From assembly GCA_938073925.1 (NCBI GenBank), contig CALJGH010000057.1, forward strand, positions 1-20,378: 20,378 nt of DNA. Direction: 5' to 3'. Shown piece after piece: positions 1 to 6,512 of this stretch. The notes under the pieces were generated by a model. It made no database searches and was not told the origin of the DNA. It was given only the letters and a program-made list of their open reading frames with translations. The position numbers were made by a program, and so were the translations under genes. Every line of letters starts with the position of its first letter. Positions within the stretch are counted from its first letter, which is position 1. The DNA is from an uncultured Nitrospinaceae bacterium. GTDB lineage: Bacteria; Nitrospinota; Nitrospinia; Nitrospinales; VA-1.

Positions 1-247
1 TGTTTACGAAGCACTTTACTGGGCAAAAGAATTGGCAGCGCAAGGTGACGATGCAGACCTTAAAGCAAAATTTGCTCCGGTCGCTGAACAACTTGAAGCC
101 AAATTGGATGCCATTATTGGTGAATTGAATGCAACTAACGGCCAAGCCATGGATATCGGAGGCTATTTCCGTACCGATCCGGCAAAAGTCGCAAAGGCCA
201 TGCGTCGTAGTGCAACTTTCAATTCAATATTGGACAGCTTGAATTAG
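1..247 (+). CDS. icd: Isocitrate dehydrogenase [NADP+], monomeric type (C-terminal end, 5' truncated)
   Basis: This is the last ~81 residues of a protein that starts before the window; the reading frame enters at base 2 (VYEALYWAKELAAQ) and stops at TAG 245-247. The tail matches the C-terminus of the monomeric (about 740 aa) NADP-dependent isocitrate dehydrogenase family: a 'Y/ALYWA+.LA.Q..D..L...FAPVA..L' helix, then 'ELN..NGQAMDIGGYFR.DP.K..KAMR.SATFN..L'. The family oxidises isocitrate to 2-oxoglutarate and CO2 in the TCA cycle and is unrelated in sequence to the dimeric Icd. The apparent TTG start at base 32 is internal. A hairpin follows at 283-318. The family call rests on recalled C-terminal sequence only, because the catalytic part lies outside the window. 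Confidence 0.85.
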   Translation, partial: VYEALYWAKELAAQGDDADLKAKFAPVAEQLEAKLDAIIGELNATNGQAMDIGGYFRTDPAKVAKAMRRSATFNSILDSLN

Positions 248-282
248 TCTCCTTTCTGGAAATAGAGGTTCCCAGAAATAAA

Positions 283-318
283 CGACTATCAGCTTCATTC
301 TTATGGGGCTGATAGTCG
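283..318 (+). terminator. Perfect 11-bp hairpin downstream of isocitrate dehydrogenase
   Basis: CGACTATCAGC (283-293) pairs perfectly with GCTGATAGTCG (308-318) across a 14-nt loop, 36 bases after the stop codon. The sequence after it is ATTTAAAAAAAAC rather than a T-run, so it is not a canonical Rho-independent terminator; it may act as a 3'-end stabiliser or a Rho-assisted terminator. Confidence 0.5.
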
Positions 319-424
319 CATTTAAAAAAAACTATATACTTAGTCAGATAAGCTTATTTTTACTGTTTACTCAAGTTATATAAAGATTAATTTTTATGCA
401 TATGGTTAGGAGATATTCGATTCA

Positions 425-931
425 ATGAATAATGAAAGCCATGAGCTCATAGGTATTATTATGGGTTCTAAATCCGATTGGGAAACCATGCGTCATGCAG
501 TTGATATTTTAAAGCTACTCGATGTACCCCATACAGTAGAGGTTGTATCCGCGCATCGCACGCCCGATAAGCTATTTCAATATGCTGAAAATGCCGAACA
601 ACGAGGTATCGAAGTAATTATCGCCGGAGCTGGAGGGTCGGCGCATTTACCAGGAATGACTGCGGCTAAAACTTCCCTGCCCGTATTGGGCGTTCCCGTA
701 CAATCCAAAACCCTTAATGGAATGGACTCGTTGCTATCAATCGTTCAAATGCCTACAGGAATTCCCGTTGGAACTCTGGCCATCGGTAAGGCAGGAGCCG
801 CCAATGCGGCGTTGTTGGCAGCAAGTATTCTCGGTAATAAATACCCGCAAATTAAAACAGCGTTAAAGAACTATCGCAAAAAACAAACCGATACCGTTTT
901 GGCAAACCCTGACCCCAGTGAGGCTGATTGA
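425..931 (+). CDS. purE: N5-carboxyaminoimidazole ribonucleotide mutase PurE (class I)
   Basis: PurE moves the carboxyl group of N5-CAIR from N5 to C4, giving CAIR in de novo purine synthesis. The 168-aa length is usual for a single-domain class I PurE. Diagnostic motifs are in place: GSKSD at residues 14-18, SAHRTP at 42-47 and AGAGGSAHLPGM at 67-78, which includes the catalytic His region. 'GVPVQSK' and 'QMPTGIPVGT', which bind the nucleotide phosphate and ribose, follow. The ATG start has AGGAG at 408-412, 12 nt upstream, a slightly long spacing. The stop TGA (929-931) shares its A with the ATG of purK, so the two are translationally coupled. The presence of PurK confirms the bacterial mutase rather than the class II AIR carboxylase. 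The last ~20 residues are a non-conserved polar tail. Confidence 0.97.
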   Translation: MNNESHELIGIIMGSKSDWETMRHAVDILKLLDVPHTVEVVSAHRTPDKLFQYAENAEQRGIEVIIAGAGGSAHLPGMTAAKTSLPVLGVPVQSKTLNGMDSLLSIVQMPTGIPVGTLAIGKAGAANAALLAASILGNKYPQIKTALKNYRKKQTDTVLANPDPSEAD

Positions 932-2073
932 TGAATATTGGTGTGCTCGGTGGCGGTCAACTTGCTCGCATGATGGCTCAAGCTGGTAGTTCGCTTGGAC
1001 TAAAATTTATGTTTCTTTGTCCCGATAGTCACGCATGCGCTGCACCCTATGGAGAGCATCTATGCGCCCCTTATGATGACAAACTGGCACAGGAACACCT
1101 TGCCAAATGGGCCGATGTCGTTACTTACGAATTTGAAAATATACCACTACCCTTGGTGGAGTCGCTCCAGCAACAAATTCCTCTTCATCCAGCATCTTCG
1201 GTTTTGTCTGTGGCCAGAGATCGTCTACCTGAGAAACTTCTGTTTCATACTCTGGGAATTCCTACAGCAAAATTTACTCCAGTTGATAGCCTAGAAATGC
1301 TGATAAATGCCCTAGAAGACATTAATCCTCCAGCTATTCTCAAGACTCGCACTCAAGGTTACGATGGCAAAGGCCAAGCTTTATTACTTAAAGGAAGTGA
1401 CCTTTCTGCTATATGGAAAGAAATTGGAGAAGTCACATGCATCGTTGAATCCATGGTAAAATTTAGACGAGAAATTTCAATCATTGCGGCTCGCAATCAA
1501 AAAGGGGATATGGTTTTCTATCCAGTGAGCGAGAACCATCATCGCGATGGGATACTACGACTATCGATCAGTCGACAAAATGATGCAATGCAAGTCGCCG
1601 CCGAAGCGAAAATTAGAAAGATTATGGATAACCTAGGTTACGTAGGTGTGATGACGCTAGAACTTTTTCAAGTTGGAGATCAACTATTCGCAAATGAGTT
1701 AGCGCCTCGCGTTCATAACAGCGGTCATTGGACAATCGAAGCTACAGAAACTTCGCAATTCGAGAATCATCTGCGAGCCATTTGTGGACTTCCTTTGGGT
1801 AGAACCTCATCGACGCAAACTACGGCAATGGTCAATTTGGTTGGTCGTTTGCCAGAGGAATCAGGAATCCGAAATATCCCAGGTGCTTCTTTGCATTTTT
1901 ATGGCAAGACAAAAAGACCAGGACGTAAATTGGGACATGTTACTTTGACCAGTAGTGATTATTCACCTGAGGAATTTGAAATAGGTCTAGCGGCTTTACT
2001 TAAACTGGCTGGCGAGGCTGAATTAGCTAGTCGAAAATTTTTCAATTCCACGCCACTTACACAATGCAACTAG
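931..2073 (+). CDS. purK: 5-(carboxyamino)imidazole ribonucleotide synthase PurK
   Basis: PurK uses ATP and bicarbonate to convert AIR into N5-CAIR, the substrate of PurE. It is an ATP-grasp enzyme of 380 aa, normal length. The N-terminus has the expected 'IGVLGGGQLARMM' nucleotide-fold loop, followed by 'TYEFENIP'. The ATP-grasp middle has 'PAILKTRTQGYDGKGQ' and 'IVESMVKFRREISII', and the metal-binding end has 'ANELAPRVHNSGHWTIEAT..SQFE.H.RAI.GLPLG'. I choose ATG 931, which overlaps the purE TGA by one base and begins right at the conserved 'MNIGVLGGG'. A TTG three bases upstream would add only one residue. It is the second gene of a two-gene purEK operon. A 7-bp AT-rich inverted repeat follows at 2090-2107 but has no T-tract. 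Confidence 0.97.
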   Translation: MNIGVLGGGQLARMMAQAGSSLGLKFMFLCPDSHACAAPYGEHLCAPYDDKLAQEHLAKWADVVTYEFENIPLPLVESLQQQIPLHPASSVLSVARDRLPEKLLFHTLGIPTAKFTPVDSLEMLINALEDINPPAILKTRTQGYDGKGQALLLKGSDLSAIWKEIGEVTCIVESMVKFRREISIIAARNQKGDMVFYPVSENHHRDGILRLSISRQNDAMQVAAEAKIRKIMDNLGYVGVMTLELFQVGDQLFANELAPRVHNSGHWTIEATETSQFENHLRAICGLPLGRTSSTQTTAMVNLVGRLPEESGIRNIPGASLHFYGKTKRPGRKLGHVTLTSSDYSPEEFEIGLAALLKLAGEAELASRKFFNSTPLTQCN

Positions 2074-2187
2074 TAAAAAGCATCGACAATATATTCTAAA
2101 GAATATAATTATTAACCAAAGTAAAAAATGTTGGATATTTTTGTTCCTCTCTTAACATTTTTTCCTTCACAATTTAATTTATTTCTC

Positions 2188-2775
2188 ATGAAACTATTTA
2201 TCACAATATTCATACTTATCTTCCTAACACAACCAGTATATGCAAAAGAGTTAAAGCATAAAGCCACTTACCAAAAGGAATGGTGTGCCAAACATAATGG
2301 GGAAATTGATTATAAAACTCAGGAGAGTTCTACAGTCGATTGCCTGACAAATAACTATTCCATTGAGTTTGATTTTGCCGAAAAATGGGTTCAAGCCATG
2401 AAGAAATCAAGGCACCAATCTCTGAGCACAGGAAAAGCCCCTGGCGTTGTAATCATTCTCCAAAACTCCGCAGACGAAAAGCACCTTTTCAAGCTACGAG
2501 AAGTTGTTGAAAAAAGACGTTTAGGAATAAAGATCTGGACGGTGGGAAGAGATGTCGAATTGCCCTGCGATATTAAAGGCGACGTCGACAACGATGGAGA
2601 TAAGATATATCACATTATAGGGCAACAGATGTATGACGCCACAGTCGTGAATCCCAAACAGGGTGAAACCTGGTTTTGTTCCTATGAAGAAGCAGAAACT
2701 GCGGGATGGAAACCCTTTCTAAAAGCAAAACCAATCAACATCCAAGAATTGGGTGGCTGGGTCAATCGATACTAG
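2188..2775 (+). CDS. Exported protein with nuclease-like core and C-terminal sunset-type domain
   Basis: The product is about 195 aa from ATG 2188. That start gives a textbook Sec signal peptide (MKLFITIFILIFLTQPVYA, cleavage near residue 19); an upstream in-frame ATG at 2128 would bury it behind 20 extra residues. Neither start has a strong ribosome site. The mature N-terminal half contains W-C-x-G-E-I-D and 'TVDCLTNNYSIEFDFAEKW..A', followed by 'TGKAPGVVIIL'. I recall this arrangement from small exported hypotheticals with a PD-(D/E)XK-like fold ('VDCLT..HAIEFDFA.KW'). The C-terminal ~50 residues match the short 'sunset' module: C-D-I-K-G, G-D-K-I-Y-H, G-Q-x-M-Y-D, then G-E-T-W-F-C-S-x-E-E-A-x-x-A-G-W. 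That module often ends thermonuclease-family proteins. Nuclease activity is inference. A decayed copy of the module's end lies at 2811-2880. Confidence 0.7.
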   Translation: MKLFITIFILIFLTQPVYAKELKHKATYQKEWCAKHNGEIDYKTQESSTVDCLTNNYSIEFDFAEKWVQAMKKSRHQSLSTGKAPGVVIILQNSADEKHLFKLREVVEKRRLGIKIWTVGRDVELPCDIKGDVDNDGDKIYHIIGQQMYDATVVNPKQGETWFCSYEEAETAGWKPFLKAKPINIQELGGWVNRY

Positions 2776-2810
2776 TAAGCCCCCACACAGTTCACCTATA
2801 TATCTCAACC

Positions 2811-2880
2811 CCCAGCTTGGGAATTGGTTTTGTTACTATAAAGAAGCAGAGCCGTTGGCTGGGAATCTTCTAAACGGACG
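2811..2880 (+). pseudogene. Decayed duplicate of the sunset-module C-terminus
   Basis: Translated from 2811, this stretch reads P-Q-L-G-N-W-F-C-Y-Y-K-E-A-E-P-L-A-G. It lines up with P-K-Q-G-E-T-W-F-C-S-Y-E-E-A-E-T-A-G in the gene just upstream. At base level, 2824-2851 matches 2670-2697 in 24 of 28 positions (my count). It has no start codon, and the preceding bases 2776-2810 show no similarity I can see. The simplest reading is a remnant of a tandem duplication of the upstream gene, mostly deleted. Confidence 0.55.
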
Positions 2881-2888
2881 GCTGGTGT

Positions 2889-3167
2889 TTATCTTACGGT
2901 GTTGATGCCAACTTCCAGATCATCGTCCCATCCGTCGGGCAGGAGCTTATCCAAGCCTTTGTCGCGTCGGGTTTGGGAAAGGTTTCTCATATAGTGGGAG
3001 TTGCATTCAATGCAGAACCAGCCTTCTCCTGAAAATATCCAGCATTCATCTTCTACCCAGTCCTGCGCTTCTTCCTCACTGTCACACCATCCCCCGTTCT
3101 CAGAACAGTTGTCGGCTACTCGGGCATTACATACCACTGAAAACTGATTATTTCTTTCTACGAACAA
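2889..3167 (-). CDS. Small Cys/Trp-rich hypothetical protein
   Basis: A 92-aa acidic protein I do not recognise. It starts at a TTG (3165-3167) preceded by AAGGAG (3174-3179 on the top strand) at 6-nt spacing, an excellent ribosome site that argues it is translated. It carries seven cysteines: 'VVCNA..ADNC' , 'GGWCDSEEEAQDWVEDEC' and 'GEGWFCIEC', the last a C-x2-C pair. The C-rich layout suggests a small zinc-ribbon-like fold. There is no signal peptide or membrane segment. The 'W-C-x-S-E-E-E-A' segment faintly echoes the sunset module of the neighbouring gene, which may be chance. It ends next to the decayed module at 2811-2880, so the two converge. The C-terminus is charged, with no motif. 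Confidence 0.6.
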   Translation of the reverse strand: MFVERNNQFSVVCNARVADNCSENGGWCDSEEEAQDWVEDECWIFSGEGWFCIECNSHYMRNLSQTRRDKGLDKLLPDGWDDDLEVGINTVR

Positions 3168-3280
3168 TGCGGGCTCCTTTTTCTATTCAATAAAATTAAG
3201 AACTCAACATTTCTATTATATATAAATTTTCCTACCACAATCAACCTAAGCAAAAATGCAAAGTCTCTATGTTTATATTC

Positions 3281-3309
3281 TTATACTAAAACCAAAATCT
3301 GGTATAAAT
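3281..3309 (+). promoter_or_regulatory. Candidate promoter/operator with inverted repeat upstream of the dehydrogenase
   Basis: TTATAC (3281-3286) and GTATAA (3302-3307) form a spaced inverted repeat. The right arm overlaps a TATAAAT (3303-3309) that could be a -10 element about 50 nt before the dehydrogenase start. No good -35 is visible at standard spacing, so this is tentative. Confidence 0.25.
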
Positions 3310-3357
3310 AGAAAAGGTCTTTTAAATCCACTTATTCAGTAAAAGAAATTTTAAATC

Positions 3358-4245
3358 ATGATAAGTCGTATCGGTTTTGTTGGGGTTGGGCGAATGGGGG
3401 CCAATATGGCCCGGTGTCTCAAGGATAAAGGTTATAATATTACTGCGATTCAGGATCATCATGTTCCAGTGGGGGAATCTTTAGCAAAGGAACTGTCCTG
3501 CGAGGCGGCTGCTTCCCCTGCCCGCGTTGCTGAAATAAGCGATATCGTACTGACGGTCGTGACGGATGACGCGGCGATGGATGATATCTTCTCTGAAACC
3601 AGCCCTTCAAGTTTACTTACCCACGCGAAGAACCGATTATTTATAAACTTTGCCACAGTCGACCCCGAAACACACATCAAGGCGGAAGCTCTCGTCGAAG
3701 CAAAAGGGGGAACCAATCTCGAAGCTCTTATGGCGAGCAGCATCACACAGGCGCGAGAGGGAACTCTCTACCTAATGTGTGGAGGCAAAAAATCAGTTTT
3801 TGAAAAAGCTGGTCCATTACTTGAAGCACTGAGTTCAAAGCTTCTCTATATCGGCCTTGCCGGTCATGCCGCAAGGGTGAAAGCGCTCGTCAATATGGTC
3901 ATGAACTGCAACACCGCCGCATTGGCAGAAGGGTTGGGATTGGGAGACGCGCTCGGGCTCGACCTGACAATGCTTCGCGAGGTCTTTGGCCAAACAGGTG
4001 CGGCATCGCGCGTTCTTGAAACAGATGGCGAAGATATGCAAAACCGAGATCATGAATGTTATTTCTCTGCCGCTCACGCCGCAAAGGATTCTGGAATCGC
4101 TCTCAACATGGCACAGTCCACGGGGTTACAATTGCCGCTGGCGCAAGCCACTTTCAACCAATATCAGCGTATCATTGAAGTGGGCAAGGGCGAACTGGAC
4201 AAGTCGGGTGTGGCAGAATTGATATTTAAGGGACGAATGAAATAG
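3358..4245 (+). CDS. NAD(P)-dependent beta-hydroxyacid dehydrogenase (3-hydroxyisobutyrate dehydrogenase family)
   Basis: The family oxidises beta-hydroxyacids such as 3-hydroxyisobutyrate, tartronate semialdehyde reductase substrates or gamma-hydroxybutyrate. The 295-aa length is normal. The N-terminal Rossmann loop is 'GFVGVGRMG' (residues 6-14). Residues 97-106 give 'NFATVDPETH' in place of the usual 'D.ST..P'. The C-terminal helical domain holds the catalytic Lys175 in 'VKALVNMVM', with Asn179, and 'ALAEGLGLGDALGLD'. The usual substrate loop D-A-P-V-S-G-G is replaced by E-A-L-M-A-S-S at 122-128, though the following 'REGTLYLMCGG' is conserved, so the substrate probably differs from those of classical members. 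The ATG has only a weak purine-rich site upstream. It is followed after 50 nt by the HTH-MBL gene, possibly cotranscribed. Confidence 0.88.
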   Translation: MISRIGFVGVGRMGANMARCLKDKGYNITAIQDHHVPVGESLAKELSCEAAASPARVAEISDIVLTVVTDDAAMDDIFSETSPSSLLTHAKNRLFINFATVDPETHIKAEALVEAKGGTNLEALMASSITQAREGTLYLMCGGKKSVFEKAGPLLEALSSKLLYIGLAGHAARVKALVNMVMNCNTAALAEGLGLGDALGLDLTMLREVFGQTGAASRVLETDGEDMQNRDHECYFSAAHAAKDSGIALNMAQSTGLQLPLAQATFNQYQRIIEVGKGELDKSGVAELIFKGRMK

Positions 4246-4295
4246 AGTTTAAAGCAATTTATATTTATTAACGTACCATTTTGGAGAAGAACACA

Positions 4296-5129
4296 ATGCC
4301 GCTCGAAGATGAATTGGGGGATATTTTACAAAAAGCCCGGGATGGAAAAACATGGTCGCAGGACGACCTTGTTCGGGCAACGGACCTCCCGAAAGACGAC
4401 ATTCAGCGGATAGAAAACTACCAATTGACACCGGAGGATTCAGTTGTATTAAAGCTTGCGAAGGCGCTAGATCTAGATGGCCCTACCCTAATTGATAGCG
4501 CCCAAGAGCGATGGGAGCCGAAAGAACCCGCCGTTGATCCAGATTTTGATTTGGTTTGTCTAAGTGTGTTTATGGGGGAGTATCCTGTAAATTGTTACCT
4601 GTTACGTTGCAAAGCAACAGGAGAAACCGCGGTGGTGGATACAGGAGCAAATCCAAAAACGATCATCAATAAAGCCCACGAGATGGGCGTTCGTCCCAAC
4701 ATGATTCTATTAACTCATGCTCACCCAGATCACGCAGGCGGCTTGGGAGAACTTAGTGATGCCTTTCATTGCCCTACCTACATAGACCATAATGAACCCA
4801 AACCCAAAGGAAGTCGTAATTTTAAAATTGTAAAGGATGGGGATGAATTGACGCTTGGTAATTTGCGGATATTATGTATAGAGACACCTGGCCATACAGC
4901 GGGTGGCATTTCTTATCTAATAAATAAAACATTGCTTTCAGGAGACGTGATCTTCGCTGGGTCTATGGGACGCGCCAATTCTTCTTGGCAAGACCTGTTT
5001 AATTCCATCACACAAAAGGTATTACGTTTGCCAGATGCCACTGGCATTTATCCAGGTCACGGGCCAGCCACTACAGTGGGGCAAGAGAAAGAGCACAATC
5101 CCTTTTTCATAGGCCACGTGGATAGCTAG
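4296..5129 (+). CDS. HTH-metallo-beta-lactamase fusion protein (glyoxalase II-like hydrolase)
   Basis: A 277-aa protein from ATG 4296, chosen because GGAG (4283-4286) sits 9 nt upstream; a TTG at 4281 overlaps that site. Residues ~1-68 look like an XRE/Cro-type helix-turn-helix ('WSQDDLVRATDLPKDDIQRIENYQ', then 'VLKLAKALDLD'). Residues ~85-277 are a complete metallo-beta-lactamase hydrolase: 'VDTGAN', H141-x-H143-x-D145-H146 in 'LLTHAHPDHAGG', H200 in 'TPGHTAGG', D217 in 'LSGDVIF' and H255 in 'YPGHGPATTVGQEKEHNPFF'. The last motif is typical of glyoxalase II-like proteins. All metal ligands are present, so hydrolase activity is likely, probably on a thioester. The substrate is unknown. The N-terminal domain may bind DNA, or serve only as an oligomerisation or scaffold domain. 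Confidence 0.85.
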   Translation: MPLEDELGDILQKARDGKTWSQDDLVRATDLPKDDIQRIENYQLTPEDSVVLKLAKALDLDGPTLIDSAQERWEPKEPAVDPDFDLVCLSVFMGEYPVNCYLLRCKATGETAVVDTGANPKTIINKAHEMGVRPNMILLTHAHPDHAGGLGELSDAFHCPTYIDHNEPKPKGSRNFKIVKDGDELTLGNLRILCIETPGHTAGGISYLINKTLLSGDVIFAGSMGRANSSWQDLFNSITQKVLRLPDATGIYPGHGPATTVGQEKEHNPFFIGHVDS

Positions 5130-5187
5130 TTTACTCTACCCCCTCACGATCGCGAGACTCACACAGTTTTTTTATTTTCAAAATAAG

Positions 5188-6387
5188 TCAGTCTTTTGAA
5201 TTTTTATTCTTTTCCTGCAACTTGTCCAAAAGTTCGTTAAAACTTTGACTCAAAGTTCCCAATTCATTTTTTGACTGAATCGGCAATCGTTTTTTTCTGA
5301 AATTTCCATGTACCAACTCATTAGCCAATTTACTGGCATCCAGAATTGGCTCGCTGATTGAGCGAGTGATACTTGCGGCCAACACACCACTAATCAATGC
5401 TGCCGCAAAAAATAATCCTACCAAAAGAACGATCAGAAAATGAGTTCTGCTAGAAATTTCATCAACATCATTCTCTAACAATTTTTCCTGATTTGCCGAC
5501 ATATCATTCAAGAGTTCCTTGATACGAAATGCTACGAGAGTGGCCTGAGTTTTTACCCAATAGTTAGCTATGTTCCACTCTTCTCCAGATCGGATGCGAA
5601 TAATATCTTCCAGTAAAGGACCAAATTGATTGAGTCCTCTTTGAAGCTTTTCAAAATTCTTCGACTGCTCACGATTCAAGGTTTTTTTATTCTCCTGCAA
5701 TGTCATCATATGTTCGACATTTTTTTTCCAGTTCTCCTGAGATTCCTTTTTGAATTCTGCCTTACCAGACAATAAGAACTCATCGGCTCTTTCCAAAGAC
5801 AGACTGGTTGTAGTTTCTATATTGGCTAAAATTCCTATCAGTTGTTTATTTTTGGAAGTTATTTTATTTTTCATTTCCAGCTTGATCATCTTAGAGACTA
5901 TAGTCACGATATCTTTTTCCAAAGGCTCAGCTTTATCAAATAGAATTTTCTGGGCAGGAGAGTTTTCCGGAGTTCGCGCTATATCTTCGATCTTCTGTTG
6001 AGTCGCCTTAAAAGCATCGATTTCCTTTTCAACAGATTTCAACCGGATTATATTCTCCATATCTGTCCAGTCGGCAGCAAGTCTATGCATTTGTTTCAGG
6101 GAGGGATTGATTTGCTCTGCCCAAGCAAGGGCTCGTTCCGTCTGAAACTTTGGGTCTCCCAAAATAATCCAACCTCGCAGAGAAGCCAACGAATGGTTGA
6201 TACCATTCAACATCATAAGGCTGGCGTGAGCTGTTGGAGTCCGCAGTTCAATTACCCTCTTCGTGATAGTCTCCATGGTTTTCACTTGCTGAATAGTGGC
6301 CAGCACCACTCCCATTAATATAAAGGTGATGACCCCATAACCCAGGCCTATTTTTTTTCCTATCGTCATATTTTTAAAATTAAACAT
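5188..6387 (-). CDS. Transmembrane methyl-accepting-chemotaxis-like sensor ending in HAMP, no output domain
   Basis: A 399-aa membrane receptor. TM1 is at about residues 12-33. A long, almost wholly helical periplasmic region (about 34-314) resembles a four-helix-bundle or helical-bimodular ligand-binding module. TM2 is at 315-338, followed directly by a HAMP linker ('SITRSISEPILDASKLANEL', then 'KNELGTLSQSFNELLDKLQ'). The protein stops about 10 residues after HAMP. There is no MCP signalling hairpin, kinase, GGDEF or phosphatase domain. Only 58 bp separate the stop from the next gene, so no decayed remainder is visible. AGGAG lies 5 nt before the ATG. It could act through a partner, as a decoy receptor, or as a stand-alone stress sensor. 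It lies just downstream of the SulP transporter gene on the same strand (about 125 nt gap). Confidence 0.85.
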   Translation of the reverse strand: MFNFKNMTIGKKIGLGYGVITFILMGVVLATIQQVKTMETITKRVIELRTPTAHASLMMLNGINHSLASLRGWIILGDPKFQTERALAWAEQINPSLKQMHRLAADWTDMENIIRLKSVEKEIDAFKATQQKIEDIARTPENSPAQKILFDKAEPLEKDIVTIVSKMIKLEMKNKITSKNKQLIGILANIETTTSLSLERADEFLLSGKAEFKKESQENWKKNVEHMMTLQENKKTLNREQSKNFEKLQRGLNQFGPLLEDIIRIRSGEEWNIANYWVKTQATLVAFRIKELLNDMSANQEKLLENDVDEISSRTHFLIVLLVGLFFAAALISGVLAASITRSISEPILDASKLANELVHGNFRKKRLPIQSKNELGTLSQSFNELLDKLQEKNKNSKD

Positions 6388-6512
6388 CTCAACTCCTGTG
6401 AATTATCCGGTCTAAAAATAACCGAATCTAACCTTCAATCTACTTCTCCAAAGTAGTGAAATAATGGAGGAGTGATTTATATATAAAGTATCAATAATTA
6501 CCTCAACAAACC

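Noticed and set aside
2090..2107. TATATTC-TAAA-GAATATA hairpin after purK
   Set aside because: AT-only weak stem with no T-tract; not called as a terminator.
3459..4084. Antisense frames within the dehydrogenase gene
   Set aside because: They overlap a clearly homologous gene entirely and have no family features.
5166..5180. TTATTTTCAAAATAA palindrome near the end of the HAMP sensor gene
   Set aside because: Pure AT palindrome with almost no loop, likely chance in AT-rich sequence.
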